DNA from: Ramlibacter monticola
Lineage (GTDB): Bacteria; Pseudomonadota; Gammaproteobacteria; Burkholderiales; Burkholderiaceae_C
NCBI RefSeq assembly: GCF_016722785.1
Contig: NZ_JAEQNE010000004.1
Coordinates: forward strand, 342,501-406,500
Direction of reading: 5' to 3'
Length of the DNA: 64,000 nucleotides
The position numbers were made by a program, and so were the translations under genes. The notes under the pieces are model-generated. The model was not told the origin of the DNA. It did no database searches and worked only from the letters and a program-made list of their open reading frames with translations. This document shows, one piece after another, positions 1 to 8,051 of the stretch. Numbering within the stretch: position 1 is the stretch's first letter; each line of letters opens with the position of its first letter.

Positions 1-1
1 C

Positions 2-250
2 CGCGAGCGCCTGCGTGCCGCGGCCCCGGGGCTGCGCTTCGTCTTTCTCGAAATCTCGCGCGCGGATGCGCAGCGGCGCGTGGCGGGCCGCGGCTCGCAC
101 TTCTTCTCGGCGAGCCTGGTGGACAGCCAGTTCGCCACGCTCGAATCGCCGGTCGGCGAGCCGGGCGTGCTGCCCGTCGACGCCCTCGAGGCCCTGGACC
201 CCCTGCAGCGCCGCGTCGGCGCCTGGCTGCACCCGGAGAAAAACCAATGA
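2..250 (+). CDS. gntK: Gluconokinase, C-terminal part (truncated by window start)
   Basis: This is the last 82 residues of a gluconokinase, the P-loop kinase that phosphorylates gluconate to 6-phosphogluconate in the cytoplasm. The C-terminal signature HFFSASLVDSQFATLE is visible, matching the family's conserved motif that closes over substrate. The Walker A region lies outside the window. The stop TGA overlaps the start codon of the next gene (ATGA), so the kinase appears to be co-translated with the TRAP transporter behind it. That pairing suggests the transporter imports gluconate or a related sugar acid. Family assignment is solid; the transport substrate is inference. Confidence 0.85.
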   Translation, partial: RERLRAAAPGLRFVFLEISRADAQRRVAGRGSHFFSASLVDSQFATLESPVGEPGVLPVDALEALDPLQRRVGAWLHPEKNQ

Positions 251-747
251 ACGAACCCCTGGCCGCCAGCCGCTTCCAGCGGATCACCCACTGGCTCATG
301 GCCGCCTGCCTCGGCGTGATGGCGGTGGCCGTGTTCGTCAACGTGGTGCTGCGCTACGGCTTCGGCAGCGGCATCGCCGCCAGCGAAGAGCTCTCCCGCC
401 TGCTGTTCGTGTGGATGGTGTTCATCGGCGCCACGGCCGCCTATCCCGCCGGCGAGCACATGGCATTCACCTCGCTCGTCGGGATGCTGAAGGACCGGCC
501 GGTGCCGATGGCGGTGATGACGGTCCTGATCCGCCTGCTGGTGCTCCTGGGTTGCGTGCTGGTGGCCTGGGGCGCCTGGCAGCAGGTGATCGTCGGCATG
601 GACAGCACCTCGGTCGTGCTCGGCTACCCCACGGCGCTGCTGCCGCTGCCGGCCTTCCTGGCCTCGGCGGCGATCGGCGTGATGGCCCTGGTCGAACTGG
701 TCCGGCGCGAACCGCTGGACCTGGGCCACGAAGCGGAAGTGGAGTGA
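247..747 (+). CDS. TRAP transporter small permease (DctQ type)
   Basis: A 166-residue membrane protein with four hydrophobic segments, the size and topology of DctQ/TRAP small permeases, which pair with the large DctM subunit in sodium-driven, binding-protein-dependent uptake. Residues around 45-60 (EELSRLLFVWMVFIGA) match the conserved E-x-SR-x-LF-W-VFIG region of the family. The start overlaps the gluconokinase stop by ATGA and the large permease starts only 5 bases after its stop, giving a four-gene unit with the binding protein. The likely cargo is gluconate or another sugar acid, judged only from the kinase next door. Confidence 0.9.
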   Translation: MNEPLAASRFQRITHWLMAACLGVMAVAVFVNVVLRYGFGSGIAASEELSRLLFVWMVFIGATAAYPAGEHMAFTSLVGMLKDRPVPMAVMTVLIRLLVLLGCVLVAWGAWQQVIVGMDSTSVVLGYPTALLPLPAFLASAAIGVMALVELVRREPLDLGHEAEVE

Positions 748-752
748 ACGCG

Positions 753-2045
753 ATGTCGCCCGAAGCCCTTGCCTTCATCGTCTTTTCCGCCGGCATGCTG
801 GTGCTCATGGGCATCGGCATGAACATGGCCCTGGCCCTCGTTCTCACCGGCGCCGGCATGGCCTGGGTGCTGGGGTTCTGGGACACGCAGCTGCTGGCGC
901 AGAACCTGGTGGCCGGCGTCGACAGCTTCCCCCTGCTGGCGGTGCCCTTCTTCATCCTGGCCGGCGAGCTGATGAACTCCGGCGGCATCAGCAGGCGCAT
1001 CATCGACATGGCGCAGGCCTGGGTCGGCCACATCCGCGGCGGCCTGGGCTTCGTCGCGATCGGCGCGGCGGTGCTCATGGCCTCCATGAGCGGCTCGGCG
1101 CTGGCGGACACCGCGGCGCTCGCGACCATCCTGCTGCCGATGATGAAGAGGCAGGGCTACCCGCTCGCCACGTCGGCGGGCCTGCTCGCCTCCGGCGGCA
1201 TCATCGCCCCGATCATCCCGCCGTCGATGCCCTTCGTGATCTATGGCGTCACGACCAACACCTCGATCTCCGCGCTGTTCCTCTCCGGCATCGTCCCGGG
1301 CCTGATCATGGGCGTGGGCCTGCTGGTCGCCTGGAAGCTGCTGCTGCGCAAGATGGACCTGCCTGCCGGCGAGCCGCTGCCGATGCGCGCGCGCCTGCAC
1401 GCCACCGCCAAGGCCTTCTGGGCCATGCTGATGCCGATCATCATCATCGGCGGCATGAAGACCGGCGTGTTCACGCCGACCGAAGCCGCGGTGGTGGCCG
1501 CCTTCTACGCCCTGGTCGTCTCCCTGTTCGTGCACCGCGAGATGAAGCTCCAGGAGATCGGCCCGGTCCTCGTGCGCGCCGCCAAGACCACGGCGATCGT
1601 GATGTTCCTCTGCGCCGGCGCGCAGGTGGCGAGCTACATGATCACGCTGGCCGACCTGCCCGCGGTGCTGACCGGCTGGCTGGGCCCGCTGGTGGAAAGC
1701 CCGCGCCTGCTGATGGCCGTGATGATGGTGGTGCTGGTGCTGATCGGCACCGCGCTGGACCTCACGCCCACCATCCTGATCTTCGGGCCGGTGATGCTGC
1801 CCATCGCGGTGAAGGCCGGCATCGACCCGGTGTACTTCGGCCTCATGTTCGTGCTGAACGGCGCGATCGGCCTGATCACGCCGCCGGTGGGCACCGTGCT
1901 GAACGTGGTCGCCGGCGTGGGCCGCCTGTCGCTGCACCAGGTGATCAAGGGGGTGAACCCCTTCCTCATGGTCTACATCGTCATCCTGGCCCTGTTCGTC
2001 TTGTTCCCGCAGATCGTCATCGCGCCGGTCGCGTGGATGCGCTGA
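753..2045 (+). CDS. TRAP transporter large permease (DctM type)
   Basis: A 430-residue polytopic protein matching the DctM channel subunit of TRAP transporters, which forms the substrate and sodium pathway in the inner membrane. Recognisable family stretches are PFFILAGELMNSGGI near residue 65, GSALADTAALATILLPMM near 115, SGGIIAPIIPPSMPFVIYG near 150 and GLITPPVGTVLNVVAG near 370. The ATG at 753 fits the family N-terminus; an upstream open frame in the same phase reaches to 15 but overlaps gntK and dctQ and is not coding. It sits between the small permease and the binding protein in one operon. Confidence 0.93.
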   Translation: MSPEALAFIVFSAGMLVLMGIGMNMALALVLTGAGMAWVLGFWDTQLLAQNLVAGVDSFPLLAVPFFILAGELMNSGGISRRIIDMAQAWVGHIRGGLGFVAIGAAVLMASMSGSALADTAALATILLPMMKRQGYPLATSAGLLASGGIIAPIIPPSMPFVIYGVTTNTSISALFLSGIVPGLIMGVGLLVAWKLLLRKMDLPAGEPLPMRARLHATAKAFWAMLMPIIIIGGMKTGVFTPTEAAVVAAFYALVVSLFVHREMKLQEIGPVLVRAAKTTAIVMFLCAGAQVASYMITLADLPAVLTGWLGPLVESPRLLMAVMMVVLVLIGTALDLTPTILIFGPVMLPIAVKAGIDPVYFGLMFVLNGAIGLITPPVGTVLNVVAGVGRLSLHQVIKGVNPFLMVYIVILALFVLFPQIVIAPVAWMR

Positions 2046-2075
2046 GTTTTCGTTCGTTCCGTGAAAGTGATGCAA

Positions 2076-3095
2076 ATGAACTTCCTTCGTCGTACCGTCC
2101 TCGCGGCCGCCGCCGTCAGTGCGCTGCTGGCCTCCACCGCCGGCCTCGCCGCCGACATCAAGCCGCGCCTGATCCGCTTCGGCTACGGGCTCAACGAGCA
2201 GAGCAACCAGGGCCGCGCCGTCAAGTACTTCGCCGAGCAGGTCGAGAAGAACTCGCAGGGCAAGATGAAGGTGCGCGCCATCGGCGCCGCGGCCCTGGGC
2301 TCCGACGTCCAGATGCAGCAGGCCCTGATCGGCGGCGCCCAGGAGATGATGGTGGGCTCCACCGCCACGCTGGTGGGTATCACCAAGGAAATGGCCCTGT
2401 GGGATACGCCCTTCCTGTTCAACAACACCAAGGAAGCCGACGCCGTCCTGGACGGCCCGGTCGGCACCAAGGTGATGCACAAGCTGGAGGAGAAGGGCCT
2501 GGTGGGCCTGACCTACTGGGAGAACGGCTTCCGCAACCTCACCAACAGCAAGCGTCCGGTCACCAAGATGGAAGACCTGGACGGCATCAAGCTGCGCGTG
2601 ATGCAGAACCCGGTGTACCTGGACTCCTTCAAGCTGCTGGGCGCCAATGCGATCCCGCTGCCCTTCTCGGAGCTGTTCAGCGCGCTGGAGACCAAGACGG
2701 TCGACGGCCAGGAGAACCCGTACAACACCATCGTGTCCTCCAAGTTCTACGAGGTGCAGAAGTACCTGACCATCAGCAACCACGTGTACAGCCCGTGGAT
2801 CGTGATGGTGTCCAAGAAGTGGTGGGACGGCCTGTCCAAGGACGAACAGAAGGTGCTGATGGACGCCGCCAAGGCCAGCCGTGACTTCGAGCGCAAGGAC
2901 ACGCGCGACGAAGGCGCCAAGGCGCTGGCCGACCTGAAGGCCAAGGGCATGCAGGTCAACGAGCTGTCGCCCGCCGAGGCGAACCGCATGCGCGACAAGC
3001 TGACCAACGTGAACGCCTCGATCTCCACCAACGTGGGCCCGGATCTCTGGAAGGAGACCCAGGACGCGCTGGGCAAGATGCGCGCCGGCAAGTAA
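2076..3095 (+). CDS. TRAP transporter substrate-binding protein (DctP type)
   Basis: Periplasmic binding protein of the TRAP system. A Sec signal peptide (MNFLRRT then a hydrophobic core ending near AGLAADI) precedes the mature domain. The family core is clear: GIKLRVMQNPVYLDSFKLLG, with the conserved arginine that pairs with the substrate carboxylate, followed by the DGQENP motif. ATG 2076 is preferred because GAAAG lies 8 bases upstream; in-frame GTG 2061 and ATG 2070 are alternatives. It closes the gntK-dctQ-dctM-dctP unit and is followed by a terminator. A sugar-acid ligand is inferred from gntK. Confidence 0.92.
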   Translation: MNFLRRTVLAAAAVSALLASTAGLAADIKPRLIRFGYGLNEQSNQGRAVKYFAEQVEKNSQGKMKVRAIGAAALGSDVQMQQALIGGAQEMMVGSTATLVGITKEMALWDTPFLFNNTKEADAVLDGPVGTKVMHKLEEKGLVGLTYWENGFRNLTNSKRPVTKMEDLDGIKLRVMQNPVYLDSFKLLGANAIPLPFSELFSALETKTVDGQENPYNTIVSSKFYEVQKYLTISNHVYSPWIVMVSKKWWDGLSKDEQKVLMDAAKASRDFERKDTRDEGAKALADLKAKGMQVNELSPAEANRMRDKLTNVNASISTNVGPDLWKETQDALGKMRAGK

Positions 3096-3115
3096 GCCGC
3101 TTCGCCGCCGCGAAA

Positions 3116-3137
3116 GCCGCCCTCCGGGGCGGTTTTT
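3116..3137 (+). terminator. Rho-independent terminator of the gntK-TRAP operon
   Basis: Six-base-pair GC stem (CCGCCC at 3117-3122, GGGCGG at 3127-3132) with a TCCG tetraloop, followed by five T residues at 3133-3137. It begins about 20 bases after the binding-protein stop codon. Confidence 0.85.
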
Positions 3138-3162
3138 CATTGGCGCGGCGCGCTGGTAAGCT
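3134..3162 (+). promoter_or_regulatory. Putative sigma-70 promoter for acuI, leaderless-type
   Basis: TTTTCA (3134-3139) and TAAGCT (3157-3162) are separated by 17 bases. The -10-like box ends only 6 bases before the ATG at 3169, so transcription would begin at or next to the start codon. The -35 overlaps the T-run of the upstream terminator. Both hexamers are imperfect and this is a motif-based suggestion. Confidence 0.35.
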
Positions 3163-3168
3163 GGGCCC

Positions 3169-4161
3169 ATGGACACATTCGAGGCTTACCTGATCGAGGG
3201 CTCGCCGGAAGCGGTGCGCTCGGGCTTCACGCAGCTGGCGCAGGCGCAGCTGGACCCCGGCGAGGTGCTGGTCCGCCTGCAGTACGCGAGTGTGAACTAC
3301 AAGGACGCCCTGGCGGCCACCGGCAAGGGCCGGATCATCCGGCGCTTTCCCTGCGTCGGCGGCATCGACGCCGCCGGCGTGGTGGAGTCCTCGGACAGCC
3401 CGCGCTTCCGCAAGGGCGACGCGGTCGTCGTGCACAGCCACGGCTTCGGCGTGTCGCATCACGGCGGCTACGCCGGCTGGGCGCGCGTGCCGGCCGACTG
3501 GGTCAACCACGTGCCGCCGGGCCTCACCCCGCTGGATGCCGCGACCATCGGCGTGGCGGGCTACACCGCAGCTCTGGCGGTGGACCTGATGCTGCTGAAC
3601 GGGATCGTGCCTTCCCGCGGCCCGGTGCTGGTGAACGGCGCCACCGGCGGCGTGGCGAGCGTGGCCATCGACCTGCTGGCGCAGCTGGGTTTCGAGGTGG
3701 TGGCCGTCACCGGCAAGCCGGAGCAGGCGGACTACCTGCAGGCGCTGGGCGCGGCCAGCGTGATCGCGGCCTCCGGACTCCAGACCGGTTCGCGCCCGCT
3801 GGAGAGCGCGCAGTGGCAGGCCGCGGTGGACTCCCTCGGCGGCGAGCCGCTGGCCGGCATCATCCGCACCACCCAGAAGGACGGCGTGATCGCCAGCATC
3901 GGCAACGCGGCCGGCATCGCGTTCTCCAGCACGGTGATGCCCTTCATCCTGCGCGGCGTGCGGCTGATCGGCGTGAATTCGGACAACGACGTGCCCACCC
4001 GCGAGCACCTCTGGAAGCGGCTCGCGACCGACCTGCGCCCGCGCCACCTCGAACGCATCCGCCAGGTGCAGCCCTTCGCCGCCCTCCCGCGCGTGATCGA
4101 CGACGTGGTGGCCGGCCGCATCCGGGGCCGCAACGTGATCGCCGTCGGCGCCGCGGACTGA
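3169..4161 (+). CDS. acuI: Acrylyl-CoA reductase / YhdH-type quinone oxidoreductase
   Basis: A 330-residue medium-chain dehydrogenase/reductase without the zinc ligands, matching the AcuI/YhdH subgroup, which reduces acryloyl-CoA to propionyl-CoA with NADPH. Visible marks are SVNYKDALAATGKG near residue 41, the glycine-rich nucleotide-binding turn NGATGGVAS at 156-164, and the C-terminal QVQPFAALPRVIDDVVAGRIRGR-like region typical of this subgroup. It stands alone between a terminator and an orphan gene. The YhdH/AcuI family call is firm; the physiological substrate, detoxification of reactive acryloyl-CoA, is from family knowledge. Confidence 0.88.
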   Translation: MDTFEAYLIEGSPEAVRSGFTQLAQAQLDPGEVLVRLQYASVNYKDALAATGKGRIIRRFPCVGGIDAAGVVESSDSPRFRKGDAVVVHSHGFGVSHHGGYAGWARVPADWVNHVPPGLTPLDAATIGVAGYTAALAVDLMLLNGIVPSRGPVLVNGATGGVASVAIDLLAQLGFEVVAVTGKPEQADYLQALGAASVIAASGLQTGSRPLESAQWQAAVDSLGGEPLAGIIRTTQKDGVIASIGNAAGIAFSSTVMPFILRGVRLIGVNSDNDVPTREHLWKRLATDLRPRHLERIRQVQPFAALPRVIDDVVAGRIRGRNVIAVGAAD

Positions 4162-4186
4162 CCGGGCCCGTCCTCCCCTCGGCGCG

Positions 4187-4214
4187 TTGACAGCCCCCCC
4201 GGGGCTGGCATACC
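4187..4214 (+). promoter_or_regulatory. Putative promoter with perfect -35, near-leaderless
   Basis: A consensus TTGACA (4187-4192) is followed after 16 bases by CATACC (4209-4214), which keeps the central ATA of the -10 consensus. The start codon of the downstream gene is at 4223, only 8 bases beyond the -10 box, so the mRNA would be leaderless or nearly so. Confidence 0.4.
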
Positions 4215-4222
4215 CTGAACCC

Positions 4223-4882
4223 ATGCCGGCAGTTCCTTCCCACGCAGCCGAAGCGGCGCGCTATGCGCTGCTGCGGCGGCTCGCGCCCTCGTTCCGTCAT
4301 CACCTGGTGGTCAACCTGCAGCCGATCGGGATGATCTACGAGGTGATGGACCGCCGCCTGCGCGCGTCCGCCCCCGATCTCGCCCACGTGCAGGACAGCG
4401 CCAACAAGATCAACGGCTTCGCCAAGGCGGCGCTCAATTCCTGCGTCGACGTGATCGGCTGGCTGGCGCCCGACGACACGGCGACGGTCTCCGTGCACGA
4501 TGCCGTGCGCGAGTGCGCGGCCCTGCTGGCCACCAGCCTGAGCTTCCGCGGCTACGCCCTGCGCAACGAGGTGCCGGAGCTGCAGGGCGTGGTGCGGCGC
4601 GCGGGCATGCGCACCCTGCTGACCGGCGCCCTCCTGCACTGCACCGACCACCTGCCCGCCCCCTCCGACCTCGTGCTCACGGCCGCATCCGAGGGCGACG
4701 CGGTGCGCCTCGCCGTGGACGTGCGCGGCAACCAGGGCGAGAACAGCTTCCGCGGCGAGGCCAACTACCGGCCGCTGGAATGGGAGGACCTGGAGGCGCT
4801 GGCCGCGGCCGACGGCGTGCAGCTGGCGCGCCAGGAGGAGCGCATCGAGCTGCGACTGCCCTGGGTGGCGGCGACTGGGTGA
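4223..4882 (+). CDS. Orphan histidine-kinase-like / phosphotransferase-like protein of unknown function
   Basis: A 219-residue cytoplasmic protein with no signal peptide or membrane segment. The first ~90 residues look like a two-helix dimerisation hairpin with a His pair (FRHHLVVNLQPIGM, H26-H27) where a phospho-accepting histidine could sit. Residues ~95-165 resemble the start of a kinase ATPase fold (MRTLLTGALLHCTDH in the place of an N-box, then alternating strands), but the N-box asparagine and the glycine G-boxes needed for ATP binding are absent. This pattern recalls phosphotransferases such as ChpT or Spo0B rather than active kinases. No response regulator is adjacent. A TTG at 4187 in frame is part of the -35 box, so ATG 4223 is chosen. 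Confidence 0.6.
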   Translation: MPAVPSHAAEAARYALLRRLAPSFRHHLVVNLQPIGMIYEVMDRRLRASAPDLAHVQDSANKINGFAKAALNSCVDVIGWLAPDDTATVSVHDAVRECAALLATSLSFRGYALRNEVPELQGVVRRAGMRTLLTGALLHCTDHLPAPSDLVLTAASEGDAVRLAVDVRGNQGENSFRGEANYRPLEWEDLEALAAADGVQLARQEERIELRLPWVAATG

Positions 4883-4893
4883 CCGCGGTCACC
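4878..4893. promoter_or_regulatory. 16-bp perfect palindrome upstream of the haemoglobin gene
   Basis: GGTGACCGCGGTCACC is a perfect dyad that overlaps the stop codon of the preceding gene and lies about 75 bases before the truncated-haemoglobin start. Its size and symmetry suit a dimeric repressor or activator site, but I do not recognise it as the operator of a named regulator. Confidence 0.3.
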
Positions 4894-4967
4894 GACAACA
4901 AGCCTCCAGCTGCGAAGAATGCGGGCCGACCGGGCGATCCGTCCCGGCGCTACCCCCAGGAGCCCCC

Positions 4968-5411
4968 ATGTCTTCGCATTCCCGCATCGCCGCCGCCGTG
5001 CTGGCCACCAGCGCCGGCGCCTTCCTCTGCACTGGCGCAGCCGCGCAGTCCGCGTCTCCGTCCCTGTACGAACGCCTTGGCGGCAGGGACGCCCTCGGCG
5101 CGGTGGTCGGCGAGCTGTGGACCGTGGTTGCCGCGGACGCCCGGATCAACCGCCATTTCGCCCACACGCGCCCGGATGCCTTCGCGGGCCAGCTGGTGGA
5201 TTTCCTCTGCCAGGCGAGCGGCGGCCCGTGCCGCTACAAGGGCCAGGACATGCACTCCGCGCACACCGGCATGCAACTCACCGACGGCGACTTCAACGCT
5301 CTCGCGGAGGACACGGCGCTGGTGCTGGATCGCTTCAAGGTGCCGGCCCGCGAGAAGGGCGAGGTGATGAACATGCTCGGGGGCCTCAGGCCCGCGGTGC
5401 TGGGGCACTGA
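4968..5411 (+). CDS. Exported group 1 truncated haemoglobin
   Basis: A 147-residue protein with a clear signal peptide (hydrophobic stretch AAAVLATSAGAFLCTGAAAQS, cleavage likely after AAAQ near residue 27) followed by a truncated haemoglobin domain. SLYERLGG starts the globin fold, and the M-x-x-x-H arrangement DMHSAHTGM supplies the likely proximal haem ligand His99. Group 1 truncated haemoglobins bind oxygen or NO, usually in the cytoplasm; here the signal peptide predicts a periplasmic haem protein. ATG 4968 has a good AGGAG site 5 bases upstream. A 16-bp palindrome lies in its upstream region. Confidence 0.85.
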   Translation: MSSHSRIAAAVLATSAGAFLCTGAAAQSASPSLYERLGGRDALGAVVGELWTVVAADARINRHFAHTRPDAFAGQLVDFLCQASGGPCRYKGQDMHSAHTGMQLTDGDFNALAEDTALVLDRFKVPAREKGEVMNMLGGLRPAVLGH

Positions 5412-5444
5412 GCACGGGGCTGCGGCGGCAGGCGTCCGGCGCGT

Positions 5445-8000
5445 TCAGCGCTCGAAGCCCAGCTTCTTCATCGCCGCCGCCAGGCTGGTGCGGCTGCCTT
5501 CGTAATCCGCCCAGGGCGCGTTGCCCTGGTCCAGCCGGTTGTGCGCGGTGCCCACCGTCCAGTGCGCACCGCTCTTGAGCGCCGGCAGTTCGTCCCAGCG
5601 CACCGGAACCGAGATGCCCAGCCCCGGCCGCGAGCGCGCCGACCAGGCGCACACGGTGGTGGCGCCGTAGCCGTTGCGCAGGTAGTCGATGAAGATGCGG
5701 CCGACGCGGTTCTTCGCGCCGCTCTTGGCGACGAAGCGCTCCGGCAGCGTGCGCGCCAGGTGCTGGACGACCGCCTGCGAGAAGTCCTTCACCGTGTCCC
5801 AGTCGAACTGCTTCTTCAGCGGCACCACCAGGTGCAGGCCCTTGCCGCCGCTGGTCTTGAGGAAGGAGGGCAGCTGAAGCTCGTCCAGCAGCGTGCGCAC
5901 CAGCTGCGCCGCTTCCTGGATCTGCGGCCAGGCCACGCCTTCGCCGGGGTCGATGTCGAAGGTCATGCGGTCCGGCTTGGCGATCGCGGTGCGCACGCCG
6001 TTCCAGGTGTGGATCTCGATCACGTTCATCTGCGCGGCGGCCAGGATCCCTTCCGGCTGCGCGATGTACACCATGGGCGGATGGCCCGGGAAGATGGCGG
6101 GATCGAGCGACTCCACCCCGGCCATGCGGTAGCGATCGAGGTGCTTCTGGAAGAACAGCTGCCCCTCGATGCCGTCGGGCGCGCGCACCATGGCGATGGG
6201 GCGGTCCTTCAGGTGCGGCATCATCAGCGGCGTCACCAGCGCGTAGTAGCGCACCAGGTCGATCTTCCGGAGGCCGCTGGCGGGATCGATCACGCGGTCC
6301 GGGTTGCTGATGCGCAGGGTGGCGGGCAGGGTGGTGCTGGCCGCGGCCTCCCGCGCTTCGGCCGAGGCCTTCTTCACGGCCTTGCGCGGCTTGTGCGCGG
6401 GATGGTCCGGCGGCGGCTCGTGCAGCACCGGCTCTTGCCCGATCTGCCTGGCCGGCTTGTCGCCGCGCAGACCGTGGAACACGGAGTGCCGGATCTTGCC
6501 GTCGCGCGTCCATTCGCCAAAGGAGACCTCGCAGACCAGCTCCGGCTTCACCCAGTGCGCGCCGCGCGGGGTCCCGCTGCCGGCGTCGAAGGGGCTGCTC
6601 GCGCGCGCGATCGCATCGAACCGGCCGCGCAGGTCGGCCAGCGTCTTCTCGTTGAAGCCGGTGCCTACGTTGCCGGCGTAGCGCAGCTTTCCGTCGTCCT
6701 CGTGGACGCCGAGCAGCAGGGAGCCCACGCCGGTGCGCGAGCCCTTGGGGTCGGTGAAGCCGCCGATCACGAACTCCTGCCGCAGCTTGCACTTGAGCTT
6801 GATCCAGTCGCTGGACCGCCGGCCCACGTAGGCCGAATCGCGGCGCTTGGCGATCACGCCCTCCAGGCCGAGCCGGCAGGCCGAGTCCAGCATGTCCTCG
6901 GGGCTGGCCTCGAATTCGGCGCTGAAGCGCACGTTGGGATGCGGCTTGCGCTCCACGATCCGCTGCAGCACGGCGCGCCGCTCCAGCAGCGGCACCTCGC
7001 GCAGGTCGTGGCCGGCGCAGTACGGCAGGTCGAACAGGTAGTAGACGATCTGCCCCGTGCGCGCGCTGTCGAAGGCGCTCTGCAGCGCCTGGAAGTCCGC
7101 CGGGACGTCCTCGCCCGGCATGATGATCTCGCCGTCGTACCAGCCGTCGGGCAGCTCCATGCTGCGCAGCGCCTCCACCAGGCCGGGCATGCGCGAGGTC
7201 CAGTCGTTGCCGTTGCGCGTGAAGAGCGCGATCGCCCCGCCTTCGGCGCGCGCGAGCATGCGGTAGCCGTCGAACTTGATCTCGAAGATCCAGTCTTGCG
7301 GCGCCGCCGGGGCCTCGTCGACCAGCACCGCGAGTTCCGGCTGCAGCTCCTTCGGCAGTTTCGCGGGGCGCGCGCCTTCGGGCGGGCCGGAAGCGGACGG
7401 CGCGGCGGGCCGCGCGCCCGGCGCGGCCGCGGCCTGCGGCTGGTCCGCCAGGGCCTTCACGCTGTCCGGCATCTCGTCGACGACGCTGAACTCGGTGGCG
7501 GGCCGGGCGAAGGTGTCGCGCTCCTTGATCAGGAGCCAGGGATCCTCGCGGCCGTTGCCGCGGCCTTTCATGCGCACCAGCGTCCAGTGGCCGTGCAGCT
7601 TGTGCCCGCGCAACTCGAACTTCAGCTTGCCGTCGCGCCAGCCCTTGTGCGGGTCCTCCAGCGGATGCCAGGTGCCCTTGTCCCAGATGATGACCTTGCC
7701 GGCCCCGTAGTTGCCGGCGGGGATGGTGCCTTCGAAACGGTTGTACGCGATGGGATGGTCCTCGGTGGGCATCGCCATGCGCTTGTCGTTCGGGTCGAAG
7801 CTGGGGCCCTTGGGGACGGCCCAGCTCTTCATCGTGCCGTCCAGTTCGAGCCGGAAGTCGTAGTGCAGCCGCGTGGCCCAGTGCTTCTGGACGACGAAGC
7901 TGCGTGCGCCCTCGTCCGCCTCGCCGCCCTCGGCGGGCTCGGGCGTGGCGTCGAAGTTGCGTTTCTCGCGATAGGTCTTGAGCGCGTTTCGGTCCGGCAT
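5445..8000 (-). CDS. ligD: DNA ligase D (3'-phosphoesterase, ligase, polymerase)
   Basis: An 851-residue multidomain enzyme of non-homologous end joining. The order is phosphoesterase (~residues 30-165, including HYDFRLELDG and the HP-IAYNRFEGTIP histidine region), ATP-dependent ligase (~225-535, adenylated lysine K242 in EIKFDGYR) and a primase-like polymerase (~550-851, metal-binding DID in FDIDPGEG and the SGGKGLH loop). This order matches the Pseudomonas-type LigD and differs from the mycobacterial Pol-PE-Lig arrangement. A proline/alanine linker at ~185-215 separates the first two domains. No ku gene is in the window, so its usual partner must lie elsewhere. It follows the DUF2383 gene by 51 bases on the same strand. 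Confidence 0.95.
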   Translation of the reverse strand: MPDRNALKTYREKRNFDATPEPAEGGEADEGARSFVVQKHWATRLHYDFRLELDGTMKSWAVPKGPSFDPNDKRMAMPTEDHPIAYNRFEGTIPAGNYGAGKVIIWDKGTWHPLEDPHKGWRDGKLKFELRGHKLHGHWTLVRMKGRGNGREDPWLLIKERDTFARPATEFSVVDEMPDSVKALADQPQAAAAPGARPAAPSASGPPEGARPAKLPKELQPELAVLVDEAPAAPQDWIFEIKFDGYRMLARAEGGAIALFTRNGNDWTSRMPGLVEALRSMELPDGWYDGEIIMPGEDVPADFQALQSAFDSARTGQIVYYLFDLPYCAGHDLREVPLLERRAVLQRIVERKPHPNVRFSAEFEASPEDMLDSACRLGLEGVIAKRRDSAYVGRRSSDWIKLKCKLRQEFVIGGFTDPKGSRTGVGSLLLGVHEDDGKLRYAGNVGTGFNEKTLADLRGRFDAIARASSPFDAGSGTPRGAHWVKPELVCEVSFGEWTRDGKIRHSVFHGLRGDKPARQIGQEPVLHEPPPDHPAHKPRKAVKKASAEAREAAASTTLPATLRISNPDRVIDPASGLRKIDLVRYYALVTPLMMPHLKDRPIAMVRAPDGIEGQLFFQKHLDRYRMAGVESLDPAIFPGHPPMVYIAQPEGILAAAQMNVIEIHTWNGVRTAIAKPDRMTFDIDPGEGVAWPQIQEAAQLVRTLLDELQLPSFLKTSGGKGLHLVVPLKKQFDWDTVKDFSQAVVQHLARTLPERFVAKSGAKNRVGRIFIDYLRNGYGATTVCAWSARSRPGLGISVPVRWDELPALKSGAHWTVGTAHNRLDQGNAPWADYEGSRTSLAAAMKKLGFER

Positions 8001-8051
8001 CGGAACGGGAAAGAGGGGGCCGCGGCCCCCTCATCATCTTCGCTTTTGTCC

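Noticed and set aside
624..3176. 850-codon minus-strand frame opposite the TRAP genes
   Set aside because: Histidine- and arginine-rich shadow of dctQ, dctM and dctP; no domain seen.
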